From the NCBI GenBank assembly GCA_036362985.1, contig JAYGXS010000001.1, positions 21,131,296 through 21,195,295 on the forward strand: a stretch of DNA of 64,000 nucleotides, read 5' to 3'. The notes below the pieces were generated by a model, which was given only the letters and a program-made list of their open reading frames with translations, ran no database searches and was not told where the DNA came from. Position numbers and translations under genes: made by a program. Of the stretch, positions 35,909-46,079 are shown in pieces. This DNA is from Ligula intestinalis (lineage: Eukaryota; Platyhelminthes; Cestoda; Diphyllobothriidea; Diphyllobothriidae). Numbering within the stretch: the first letter of the stretch is position 1; every line of letters begins with the position of its first letter.

Positions 35909-36999
35909 AATTTAGCGCAGACGACGCAAGTAGACCAGCCGGTTTCGGCAAGCCAATTGATGGTCCAGATGCTAGTCGCCAAATTTAACCGGCTCGAACT
36001 AGAAGTCCAAGAGATAAAAGAGCTTATCCACAGGTCTTTTATTCCGAAGGAGACTTCACAAATAGCAGCCCATAGTACAATGAGGGGTGGAGTGCCTAAC
36101 AAATCCACAGGAAACATACAAGTGGTGTCTAAGATACCCGTAAAAAGCAGTCCATTCGCGCCTCTCAAAGAGCCAAAGACTAAGAGCAAGAGGCCAACGG
36201 CTACAACACAAGAAGGTCGCCTTGTCATGATAGAGAATCCGTCGGGCTCTTCCAATAAGCAAATATCAGATCAAAAGGTAGTCACAGCCCAAGTTAAGGA
36301 GACCTGCACTCTGGTAGTGTCGAATCCCTCTCAGCAGTCCCCGGATAAAGGCCCCGTTTACCGTGCACAGAGCGTTACTAGTCCGGAGGCCCCAGCAGAA
36401 ATTCCCATTTGCGAGGCCCATCTGAGGATTCTGAGTTGTTGGAGGATAACCGAAAACCCGCAATCAATCAACCATTTGAGGATTCTGAGTGGTCAGAGGA
36501 TAACCGAAAACTCCCAATCAATAGCAGCGGCCCTGAAAAGGGCAACTGCATCAGCATACAGGGACTACCCGAGTCCTCTGCCGAAACATCCAGCGAAAGA
36601 AGCGAGGCTGACCAAGGGTTATTCCAAGAGCTCCTTAACGAGCTGTTTCAACCATCTGAGAAAATCTTTTATCAAAAGATATTTCATCTTGGAATTCGCT
36701 CAAACTCAACTCAGCAGACTAGACCACGACCACTGAAGATCGTCCTAACCAGCGACACAGAAGCAAAACTTCTACTTTCCAGCCGTTTTCGATTGAAGTA
36801 CTCTAGAAAGGATGTGTTTTTTCAGCCGGATTACTCTCCTGTCGAGAGGCTGAAACGCCGCATGCTAGTTCTAGAATTGAGGGAACGCAGAATCAAAGGA
36901 GAACCAAATCTCGTGATCTTCAAGGAACAGATAGTCGAAAGACATTCTGCCCCCTCATGGACCAAACCGATTCGCATCACCGCACAGCTACTTCAGTAG
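35909..36999 (+). CDS. LINE B ORF1, RRM-like nucleic-acid-binding protein, one frameshift
   Basis: The frame is open from just after a TAA at 35,908, with VAKFNRLELEVQEIKELIHR as a coiled coil and then a Ser/Pro/Lys-rich linker. Near 36.40 kb the coding text moves to the frame ending at 36,999. That frame reads NCISIQGLPES, FQELLNELFQPSEKIFYQ, RPRPLKIVLTSDTEAKLLLS, DVFFQPDYSPVERLKRRML and KGEPNLVIF. This has the layout of LINE ORF1 proteins: coiled coil, RRM, C-terminal domain. A 54-bp tandem duplication (36,420-36,528) repeats SEDSELLEDNRKPAIN-like residues just before the RRM. The end overlaps ORF2 by 43 nt. Confidence 0.75.
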
Positions 37000-39827
37000 C
37001 CTGCGTTGGAGCTACAAATGGACCACGCAAGAATTCAAAATTGACATTTATGTATACCAATGCGCAAAGCTTACTTTCAAAAATGGATGAACTAAGGATC
37101 AACGTATCCGACCTCCTTTCCGATGTTATTTCGATAACAGAAACATGGTCGTCGGACCAGATTGACAATCGCGAAATTGGAATCCCCAGATTTCAACTGT
37201 TCCGGAAAGACAGAGACAACCGAAGAAGCGGAGGCGTAGCAACCTTCGTTAAGAACAGCTTGTATGTTTCTGAAAAAACGGCGAATCTGTCTTGTCAAGA
37301 AGCAGTATGGTTAAATGTAAGAGCAATGGGTTCCCAAAGTCTTCATATCTGAACTGTCTACCGACCACCAAGGAACAATCCTGCGGCCGAAGCCCTATTG
37401 CTGGATGAACTTAAACCCCTCGCTACGCGACCAAATACCCTTATTGTTGGGGACTTCAACGCTCCTACCATCAACTGGAGCTCCTCCTCAGCTGATTACC
37501 CTGAATCGGCATTCGACCACCAGCTCCTGAAAATAACCCAATCCCTACTTCTCACCCAGCACGTCACATTTCCCACAAGAATTCGTGAAGGCCAGCGGAT
37601 GAACTGCCTCGACCTTGTGCTCACTAAGTCGCTCGACAATATCGACATTGTGGATTGCTTACCCCCACTAGGCCAAAGTGACCATGTAGTTCTCATGTGG
37701 AAATACAGTTTATTTTCTTTGCCTGCCCAACCACAAGACCTCCGTCCTAATATCTGGCGTGGTGATTTCGAGCAAATGAAGCATGATCTCTGCTTCATAG
37801 ACTGGGCATCCACACTATCCGACAACGTTTAAGAAGCTTGGGAACAGTTCAAAGGGATAGTCCATGATATCATCTCTAGCCACTGCCCTATCACTCGCCG
37901 AAAACTTACAAACAGGCCTCGCTGGCTGAATCCATCCTTAAAAACCGAAGTTAACAAGAAGGGAAAACTGTTTTAAAAGTACTGAATTGATAGGTCACCC
38001 GAATCTCTTAATAGGTACAAAATGCAGAGGAACCTGGTCAAACGTTTCATTGTCAGAGCTCGACAGCAGTTCGAAGAGGATCTGTGCAACCGAGCCATGG
38101 TTAACCCCAAAGTTCTGTACAGTTATATAAGACGGAGCACGCGGAATAAGGATCCTATCCCCCTACTGTGAACTGCCGAAGGTGCCGAAATCTCAGAGGA
38201 CAAGCATAAAGCTGACCATCTCTCTCAGTTCTTCCGGTCCGTCGAGGTGACTGAACCTGGTTTTCTATCCCACACTTATGAAGACAATTCGATCCCATCT
38301 ATTGATACAGTCCTCTGCACCGAAGATGTGGTTAAGAATGAGCTTCATAAATTGAAAGAATCGACCTCCCCAGGCCCAGATGCAATCCCGGCCAAGCTGT
38401 TGAAGGAGCTAGCTTCTGAAATGGCCAAGCCGTTAGTCCTAATCTTCCAGGCGTCATTTGTTACGGACTGCCTAACATCTGATTGGAAGACAGCGACGAT
38501 CATCCCACTTTTCAAGAGTGGCAGCCGAGCGTCCGCAAATAATTACAGGCCGGTGAGCCTTACCTCCATTTGTTGCAAAACCATGGAAAAAATCATTAAG
38601 AGGGCGTTGATGCAGTTCCTCGAGCAGAATCACCTCCTTTCCGATGCCCAACATGGTTTTCGCAGTGGTAGGTTCTGTCTTACCAATCTGCTATTCTCAC
38701 TTGATAGCTGGACCAAAGCACTTGACGAGGGCAAAACGGTGCATGTGATCTACATTGACTTCAAAAAGGCGTTCGATACCGTCCCTCATCAACGCCTGCT
38801 GCTTAAGCTGCGCACTGCAGGCGTTCGCGGGAACCTCCTCCTATGGATCCAACACTTTTTGACAGGACGATCACAAAGAGTCCAAGTCGGTCGCCAGCAG
38901 TCCTCAGGTTTACCTGTGGTGAGTGGCGTCCCACAGGACTCAGTTTTAGGTCCAATATTGTTCCTCGTTTTCATCAACGACTGTGTCAGGGATCTAGACT
39001 GTGAAGTCACCTTGTTCGCCGATGACATCAAATTATGGAAAGTTTTCCAAAGTACGGCAGACGAAAACCATCTACAAGCCAATTTGAACAAATTGGAGGA
39101 CTGGTCAAAGCTTTGGCTTATGCCTTTCAATATAAGTAAATGTAACTTTCTTCAAATCGGCAGTTGTAGAGCATCCTGCACGAAAGTATATTCTTTAAAT
39201 GGTACTCCATTGCGACAAGTTGAGAGTCAGAAGGACTTGGTTGTGTGGATAACTTCTTCACTCAAACCAACGGTGAAGTGTACGAAGGCGGCGAAGTCGG
39301 CCAGATCTGTGTTACAGCTGATTAGACGAGCCTTTAGGGGGTTTGAAAAAGCCAGCTTTTCCAAAATCTTTGGAAGCTTCATTCGGCCGCACCTGAAGTT
39401 CGCTATACAGGCATGGAGACCTTGGACTGTCAAAGACTGTACTGTCTTATAGAAGGTCCAGAGGCGAGCGACAAAGATGGTCAAAGGTCTAGGAACATTG
39501 CCCTATGAAAGCAGACTGTCCATTCTCGACCTATTTCCCCTTTCCTACAGACAACTCCGAGGGGACCTCATATTAACGTTCCGTATTATGAATAACCTGC
39601 ATTGTTGTTTCGTTCCTGATAATTTCTTTGCACAGGCTAACAAGCCAACGTTGCGCGGGCATTCCTTTAAACTACGCCCGGGCAAAGCAAGGATCGACGG
39701 AAGAAAATTTTTATTTACCAACAGAGTAGTTTCAGCGTGGAACGCTCTTCCAGAAGAGGTTGTCCTCTCCACAAGTGTCCATGCATTTAAGAGTAGACTG
39801 GACATGTATCAAGTGCAAACGCAATGA
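36957..39827 (+). CDS. LINE B ORF2, endonuclease-reverse transcriptase with six in-frame stops
   Basis: A single frame runs the whole length, broken only by stops at 37,350 (TGA), 37,830 (TAA), 37,974 (TAA), 37,983 (TGA), 38,169 (TGA) and 39,450 (TAG). The endonuclease shows YTNAQSLLSKMDEL, ISITETWSS, TVYRPPRNN, LIVGDFNAPTINW, DLVLTKS and GQSDHVVL. The RT shows SPGPDAIPAKLLKEL, NNYRPVSLTSI, AQHGFRSGR, IYIDFKKAFDTVPH, SGVPQDSVLGPILFLVFIND and LFADDIKLW, with catalytic Asp residues intact. The CR1-type tail reads RRATKMVKGLGTLPYES, LSYRQLRGDLILTFRI and AWNALPEEVV. No frameshift was found in 2.9 kb. The protein would nick DNA and copy the LINE RNA at the target. Confidence 0.9.
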
Positions 39828-40129
39828 AGGTGAATACTCCTTCATCAGATTCCAATGATTCACTTACAAATGAATCACATTGTTTCTCAAATCCACTGCA
39901 TCAAATTATACTACTCGCGATTTGAGAGTAGTCATATATTTTTATGTAATATTTGTGAAGACTGTGTTTCCGGAACCTGTAACTGTCGTATATTTTGAAT
40001 TTTTCTTTGTATCAACTTATTTCATATCATCTTGTCACCAACAGGGAGTTCAAAGGCATTCGCCTATCTTTCCCTCAATAAACTGAAACTGATACTGAAT
40101 GAAGTGCCGGACCGGCGTTTACAACAGCA

Positions 40130-40870
40130 CTGTTGGCATTATCAAAATAAAGCTCGGTTTTCCTAGTGCGACAGGATCCTTGTTTTTAATCTACTGTTAA
40201 TATCGCGGAATAGAATTTTGGGCTTTTCTTCGGCCTGTTGGAGGATTCTGGATTCATAGTCTTTCCTGGCCTGGGGAATTGATTTTTTACTGCATTTCTT
40301 TGGCGTCGGAATTCCTCGAGGTGTACTGGCGACCCAGTTTTCCTAAAAAACTTCCATTTCCTATTCTTCTTCTTCAGTTGCCTGTTAAGGTCTCTCGTCA
40401 ACCAGGCAGGACGACTGGTCGTCTTGTGTAACTTGACCGGACAAAAGCGCTTGATCAGATCTAATGCAACCCTCTTGAGTGATCTCCAATCCTCCTCCAA
40501 ATCCCCTTGAGCAGGCAGTCCCAATTCACGGACGATAGTGCATTCTTCATTGAATTGAGATCTGCCTTCCATTTGTTTGGCTGGTCCTCCGTTTTCCTCA
40601 GCCGTTAAGTATGAAGTGATAATTCCCACATTAGCGTCGTATGGTCACTCTTACCGAGTGGAGCACCTGAATGCACTTCATCTATGTAGGATGAATCCTT
40701 CGTGAAAATGAGATCCAACCAGGTAGCCCGCTGGTTTTCTCGAAAACAGGTTATGCCCTTAATGTTCTGAACTAGAGATAGGTCAAGCGTGAGATCCATT
40801 AATTTGCAACTAACGGAAGTTGATGCCGCCTCCACTGTCAGGTTGTTCCATTCAATAGATATATGTCAAT
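40130..40870 (-). mobile_element. LINE C, segment 2 of 4: end of endonuclease and linker to RT
   Basis: The minus strand reads SIEWNNLTVEAASTSVSCKL, FRENQRATWLDLIFTKDSSY, GAPLGKSDHTTLMWEL, then after a frameshift GLPAQGDLEEDWRSLKRVA, PAWLTRDLNRQLKKKNRKWK and, near the left end, NKDPVALGKPSFI. These align in order with LINE B ORF2 (DLVLTKS, GQSDHVVLMW, RPRWLNPSLKTE, NKDPIPLL). The piece ends at LINE B on the left and at fragment D on the right. Confidence 0.8.
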
Positions 40871-41751
40871 TAGCAAACATTAAATTTTTTGTATAAGAAG
40901 ATTCGAAGCTGGTCTATGCTTTCAGTTTCGCGTTAACAATAGTCCTAATCTCCCCCAAATTAACGCTCTTCTTCCAGTAGACTGACCTGACGCCACTCGT
41001 AATTCTTCCATGATAATTTTACCACCCCGTAGCTCCACATCTAACCGTCCTCGCTTTTTTGCTTCCAAATATGCTTTTATTTGGAACAACCTTCCTCTCC
41101 ATATTAAACTGTCTTCTTCACTGTCGATTTTTGAAGGCAAATTATATAAGCATGAAAATTTAGAGGAAATAAAGTCGTTACTGTCTGTTTCGTTTCCAAA
41201 CACGCAAGTCATAGATATTGAAAAGGGTCCTCCTGGCATTTGAAACTCTTCCCAGGATACTAAAATGGTTTCTAAATATGTTAGCATTTCCCTCTGCAGA
41301 GTCAAGCATCACTTCCAAGGGCTGTGAATACTTCTCCGTTTTATCAACCTTCGCTGTGGTCTTCGAGATTGGCTCTAGAATCTGGTGGGTCGCAACTCGA
41401 TGATGCTGCCTTGACTTCTACTGCCTTCTCCTGTTGTCCCGGATGACCCCTTCGTAACTCAACGATATATTTTTTTTCCCATGACCATGAACGTCCCGAA
41501 CCCTCAACATCAGGTCCCAAACCAACCACATCAAACCCTGTTACCTATTAAGGCAGTTTTGTATCCTAAAGTTTTTTGATCTCGGTGGCCCGCTGAACTC
41601 ATTCACTGATTTAGGAGTTTTTTTACTGCCGATGACAATTATTTTATAAGAGTTCACTGCTTATCATCATTATTTTTATTTTCATGATAGCACTTAGTTT
41701 GTAACGACAGGATTCCTTGAGCCTGAAATATACAAAGTATCATTCTAATAA
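40871..41751 (+). mobile_element. LINE fragment D, 5'-truncated 3' end inserted in the LINE C endonuclease
   Basis: On the plus strand, after a stop, DATRNSSMIILPPRSSTSNR, FFASKYAFIWNNLPLHIK and SLSIFEGKLYKHE form the C-terminal end of a CR1/Jockey-group LINE protein, resembling the end of LINE A. The frame stops at 41,243 and a roughly 500-bp AT-rich 3' region follows. It interrupts LINE C between VGAFNALAI and SIEWNN. TCAATTAGCAA on the left and TAATAATTGCAA on the right may be remnants of a target duplication. Confidence 0.65.
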
Positions 41752-42180
41752 TTGCAAGGGCGTTGAAGGCACCAACAATGAGAAACTCCTGGTGGCTAGC
41801 AGTTTCCTTCTCCAGACCAAGGAGCGAATCGTCGGCTCCACTCAAAATGTTTGGTGGCCAGTAAATGGCCAGGAATTTAAGGTTCTGTGAATTCGCCTTC
41901 TTAATTTTTAACCAGACGGACTCATACTCCAGGACTAGAGTGTGTTCTCTTTCTACAACCGAGATTTCAGTTCTGACACACACGACAACCCCACCTCCTT
42001 GTCGGTTTTGGTGGTGTTTGCGGAAAGGCTGGTATGCTGGAATCGAAATCTCCGAATATGTGACGTCTGTTTTTAGCCATGTTTCCGTTATGGCAACTAC
42101 ACCAGGTTTCCGCTCCGAAAATACTGCCTTGAGTTCATCCATTTTTGAGGGAAGACTTTGGGCATTAGTGTAAAAGCAGC
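41752..42180 (-). CDS. LINE C ORF2, N-terminal endonuclease (segment 1, broken)
   Basis: Minus-strand YTNAQSLPSKMDELKAVF, VVAITETWLKTD, NRQGGGVVVCVRTE, YESVWLKIKK, IYWPPNILS and FLIVGAFNALAI are the first two thirds of an APE-type LINE endonuclease. TETW is intact, but the conserved GDFN is GAFN, which would remove a catalytic Asp. The domain is cut by fragment D. Confidence 0.85.
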
Positions 42181-42404
42181 TCTATTTAGACTTAGTCACC
42201 ACTTTATGCAGGTGTTTGCCTCTTGCGTGAGATTGCATGCAGGGAGCTGTCGGTGCTGATGGAGACGGACTGTTATCCATCCCGACTAGGCTGTTAGTGT
42301 TATCGGCTTTCTCCAGAGGAGTGACCTCGGGACATGGACGATCTCCTCGTTCAGAATTCGAAGATTGCCCTCACCGAGTTCGCATCTCCTGTGGAATTCT
42401 ACTT

Positions 42405-43882
42405 TTAGCAATCTTCATTTCTCCCGCTCCGCGGGGGGAAAATCCCGCTGAAAAAAACCGTCGGGTGTAAGGATCTAAGTATTGGTTTCCTGCTTAACAA
42501 TAGCTGGACCTCAGCCTCACTCTTCAGAACAACCTTCAACGGTCGTGGTTGGTGTTGCTCATCTTTTGATTCTGCTATACGGCCCATTCGGAATGCCTTT
42601 AGAACTTCGACTTTCTCCTCACCCTTTAGGAGGAATTTCAGATATTCTTTCAATAACTTCCTGTCCCTTTCTAATCTTGATTTCAGGGTATTAAAAGTAC
42701 CTTCCGTCATGCCTTTTATGACTATGCAGTTCATACGAGTGGTACTCACCTTCCGACTGTCGTCTTCTTCTGCTTCACTAAGGTTTGTTAGGACAGATTC
42801 GCTTCGAGGTTCAGCACTCGTGTTCGTTTTGGCCTGCAAAGGTGCTGTTTTTGTTTGGCTCGTGCTCAAGCTCGGCCGACTTATAGTAGCCCTTGGGCTT
42901 AGTTGGCCTTTATTGGGAGCCCGAGAGCGCTTCTTTGTAATCTGAGAAGCCAGTGGGTTGACCATTTCCCTTTTCCATGGCAGACTACCAACTTTGTGAA
43001 GCACCCTGGCTGCCCGATCATTTTTGTGCGTAGACGCTTCGGCGGGGGATGCTGCTTTTCCGTACGTTAGGTTTCCTCGCTTAAGTTCAGGCATTGCCAG
43101 TTTCTCCTCACGAGGGAGAAATCGAGAAACATTTTTAGCTCCACCATCTCCACTCTTAGACTATTAACCACCTTCTCAAGGTTCGTAAATTTGTTCAGAA
43201 GGGTAAAATATGATACGGAGGCTTCATCTTCATGAGTTTCATCCCTTAAAATTTTAAGACTTAGTTCGCTTGGCAGGAGGAGATTTCAAAGAACTTCTAG
43301 ATCGAGTTTCCGTAGTATGTAATGGAATTCGGAAACTATCGCTGCATCCTGTGATGGTGAAGAGAGATAGGCGCTCGACTTCTACGCGGGGGGTCCAGGG
43401 TCCGGGCGGTGGCATGACTTTTTTCCTTGTTGCAATGATGTCAGGATTTCGAATGCAGGCACTGGCGAACGTTCCTTCGCGTCTTCCAAAGCTGTATCGC
43501 ACATAGTTTCAATTGTTTCTGTCACCATCTTTTCACAACAGACCGGTAATGAATCAAATGGAAATGTGGATTGCTTTTTGACTGTTAATAACCGATTTTG
43601 ATTACTGTTATCCTGTGTCTTCGTGGTGGAGTTGATTAGACGCTCAACTTGGTGTCCGTAACTTGAGTCTACTAAACTCGAGAGACTTCTTGCCCTTTTA
43701 GCGGGGGGCGATTTCGTCGCATCAATCTTGCGATTTCTGCCCTCGAAATTACGACTAGGGCTTTTCAACAAAATTAAATTGGGTCGACCCCAATGGTGTG
43801 GTGGTAACGACTGATACCAGCAAGATACAGGTTTTGAGTTCGAGTCCCACTCTCGCCGCAACTTATACAAGCTGATCTTCAC
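42405..43882 (-). CDS. LINE C ORF1, RRM-like protein, split into several frames
   Basis: Reading leftwards: SPPAKRARSLSSLVDSS near 43.70 kb and CCEKMVTETIETMCDTALED; a frame change near 43.40 kb; SPPAKRTKS near 43.27 kb; a coiled coil (FTNLEKVVNSLRVEMVELK) near 43.16 kb; then a 230-codon frame 43,094-42,405. That frame contains NCIVIKGMTEGTFNTLKSRL, KAFRMGRIAES, RPRPLKVVLKSEAEVQLLLS and LHPTVFFSGIFP. At the 7-T run near 42,445-42,451 the homologous C-terminal text (FFQRDFPPAERE) lies one frame over, the same spot as the LINE A shift. The N-terminal boundary is uncertain because a tRNA-like sequence overlaps it. Confidence 0.7.
43788..43862 (+). repeat. tRNA-like sequence, antisense at the 5' end of LINE C
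   Basis: ATGGTGTGGTGGTAACGAC (A-box-like) is followed by GAGTTCGAGTCCC (near-perfect B box) 35 nt later. It lies on the strand opposite to LINE C. The arrangement mirrors the antisense tRNA-like sequence at 35.81-35.88 kb in LINE B. Stems are imperfect, so it is a relic rather than a functional tRNA. Confidence 0.55.
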
Positions 43883-44229
43883 GTCTATTTTTGTCTCCCA
43901 TAATAGATCAGACGGACGATAAACGATATTAAAGCTCTATGCATTATGTTTAAAGCGTTCAACTGTAGGAAACAGGTTATTGAAACGACTCAGCCGTTTG
44001 TAGAGAGCTGGAATCCGGGAGAATTGTTGACAGAAGGCGGTGACGGAGATGTTGCTCGTTTTGGTTAATGTTCTGTCGTGTCTTCCAGAGGGCTAGGTGA
44101 ACCGAAATCCCGAAAATAATATTTCCCACAGAGGACGAGAAATTTAAACCGCAATTTGAAGCGCGCACTAGACTGGAGACCACATATTCACAGAGTCCAC
44201 ATATTAGGAACCAGTGTAGAGCCGTATCT

Positions 44230-44340
44230 AATAGATTTTCCGCTGCGAAGAAGACGACTCGATAGCTTGGGCAACACTTTTTATTCACCTGACGTTTCAA
44301 GCTCCCTCAAGAATTAATCATCAGAGACATGAGTAGAAAG
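44230..44340 (-). mobile_element. Penelope-type 3' end remnant
   Basis: The minus strand reads GAAACGTCAGGTGAATAAAA, then GTTGCCCAAGCTATCG and a CTTCTTCGC. The same block follows the hammerhead-like motif in the PLE copies at 56.6 kb (GTCAGGTAAATAAAACTC, GTTCCAGCCATCG) and 8.8 kb (GTCAGAAAAACAAAG, GTTCCAGTGATCG). No PLE coding sequence was recognised beside it. Confidence 0.55.
44289..44324 (-). ncRNA. hammerhead-ribozyme-like motif with intact core strings
   Basis: On the minus strand CTGATGA, 19 intervening nt and GAAACGTC give both conserved core strings exactly, with the cleavable GTC and an ACGT palindrome for a dimeric stem III. CAGG after the site can pair with flanking bases. Stem II is weak: only about three inner pairs (UUC with GGA) around UUGA, and the outer positions do not pair. 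Activity is therefore doubtful despite the perfect core. Confidence 0.5.
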
Positions 44341-45249
44341 CAGGTGCAGATACGAGGATTCGATTGCTTCATTGCCGACATAATCTTAACTTCTGATGTT
44401 CATTGGAGGACGCCTGTTGGCCAAACGTCGTCAGCTGATGCAGCGCAACCGTGCTTCAGACGAGGCAGAGCGAGTAATCAGTTTCATGTATTGTGAAAAT
44501 TTAGGCTTACAAGGACATATATAAATAGAGGTAGACGAACAATTTTCGTTAGTGTCGGTCATTAAACTCTTTATCTGATCACTTCTTTGCCCTTAGCTAG
44601 GGGATCGTTGGAAATATAAAATCGATGCATGTACCATTCAGCGATTGAATTTTGTAAGTTCAGCACCGGTATGACTTCCACGATCAAGTCTTTTGCAAGA
44701 GGGTGATGAAGCCATCGACAGTCATCTTGGCGGTTGTTGTGAGAAAACCGAGAGAGTATCCAGGGCTATCAGGCGGTGTTTTTAAAGGGATATTATTGTG
44801 CGAGCAAAACTATTCGCAAAATTTATCCAGAGGTTTTCATTGTTCGTCATTAGATTCTTCTTGGGTAGCCTTGTGATTTCCTAAAAGATAAAGTGGATCG
44901 CGAGCAAAACTGATCTGTCGTTTGCCAAGGGTAAGCAGTGTGAAAGCATTTCCAGTCTACGGTGCAAGGTAACAGAGGCAAGTATCTGATAAAGGACAAC
45001 CACAGAGGAGATAAAGAAGCAAGGATGTTCTTAGAACTAACAAGTCCATAAGTACACGTACAAACGTATGATAAATCAGTTTATTCATGTGAATTAAGCT
45101 GTTTCATTCAATCTTCCGAACGAGTCGATCGGAAACTCAGGAGGAGGCTATATTTTTCGAATTAAATTTCACCAGCCTCGATATATTATATGAAAGAACT
45201 CTGTCGTAGCCAGAACCTGAAAATGGGCAAACCCATTACGCTTTCGAAT
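44341..45249. other. intergenic, nothing recognised
   Basis: No supported feature. The stretch 44.40-44.48 kb may still be PLE-derived. Confidence 0.4.
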
Positions 45250-45730
45250 AGAGGAAGCCCCTACTAAATAATGTATTTGGGGTGAACAGCCAACATTACT
45301 GTCCAGCTCCATTGTTCAATGTCCACTTTCTCAATGTCATGTGTCTTCGCAGGCGCCTGGTTGTAGCAAATGCGTGCAAATATCCGTGGCTGTTCCAGAG
45401 CCATTGGAACACGCCACCCCTCAGTCGAAGCAGCACGGACCAATATATGCAGCACCCCATTAAGCGATTAAATGCACCATTGTAGGCCCTTACAACTTGC
45501 TTTGCAATCATCGAAAATCGGCCACAATCGCTATCTCACACAGAAAACCGTTCTCTCAGGCCTAACTGGACGCAGTCAACACTGGCGCTGAAAAAGCTTA
45601 AGACGGCGACTAATGATGCGGTACAACATAAAGCCCTCATTCTGGTGATTTCTGCCTTTTATCTACAAACCTGGATTCGGCCTGTTGATTGTAGTGATCT
45701 GAATAAAAACTCTAATTAGGCCTCTACATA
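45250..45730. repeat. dispersed repeat shared with 61.5-62.06 kb
   Basis: TCTCAGGCCTAACTGGACGC and GGCCTGTTGATTGTAGTGAT are matched at 61.86 and 61.99 kb by TCTCAGGCCTGGCTGGATGC and GGCCTGATGATTCTAGTGAT, with similar spacing. The left part also shares an ACGCCAC motif. No coding or tRNA-like origin was identified. Confidence 0.5.
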
Positions 45731-45991
45731 TGCTTGATCGTCAAGTGAGAGACTAAACGACCCGATATTAGAGGCTACTATCCATGGCTTCTACTTAGGC
45801 CACCCGTTTTGTAGACAGGGAATATGGTGACCTGTAGTATTTAATAAGATTCTAGTCAGTCGCACTTAGGTAATTCTTTAAGTTTTTATGAGCTGCGAAA
45901 TCAGACACCTGCCGATGACAGAAATAAAACCCTGACTGGCGATGAGTTGGCTTACTCATTCTTTGAGTTGACCCAAGTGTGAAAAACTCTA

Positions 45992-46071
45992 GGCGTTTGG
46001 CGGGATTTGAACCCGCGCATCAGAGAAAGCCTTTGCCGGAGGCTAATGCTCTACCGCTAAGCTACAAACGC
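45992..46071 (-). tRNA. tRNA-like gene, isotype unclear
   Basis: The minus strand gives acceptor GCGTTTG/CAAACGC (7 perfect pairs), TA, D-arm GCTT-AGCGGTA-GAGC, and T-arm GCGGG-TTCAAAT-CCCGC (5 perfect pairs), with discriminator C. A box TAGCTTAGCGG and B box GGTTCAAATCC are good. The middle is ambiguous. AGCCT/AGGCT closes a loop CCGGCAA, leaving an 11-nt variable region. Alternatively TTAG/CTGA closes around CTCCGGC plus about 10 nt, which would be Arg-CCG with a short intron. Both need compromises, so it may be an intron-containing tRNA, a class II tRNA or a recent pseudogene. No T-run terminator was seen close to the 3' end. Confidence 0.65.
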
Positions 46072-46079
46072 CCGCTTCA

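Larger units (their letters stand above)
35298..40129 (+). mobile_element. LINE B, nearly full-length CR1-type element inserted in LINE C
   Basis: About 4.8 kb with a 5' region containing an antisense tRNA-like sequence, ORF1 (RRM-like), ORF2 (endonuclease plus RT) and an A/T-rich 3' untranslated region ending near AATAAACTGAAACTGATAC. CTGACCACCATTATC (35,283-35,297) and CTGTTGGCATTATC (40,130-40,143) flank it and may be a diverged target duplication. LINE C coding sequence continues on both sides on the opposite strand. Confidence 0.75.
41752..43950 (-). mobile_element. LINE C, segment 1 of 4: 5' region, ORF1 and start of ORF2
   Basis: This is the 5'-most piece of the minus-strand CR1-type LINE. 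Together with 40,130-40,870, 34,246-35,297 and 29,590-30,154 it gives about 4.5 kb of colinear element, close to the usual length of CR1. The 5' edge is not resolved. Confidence 0.75.
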
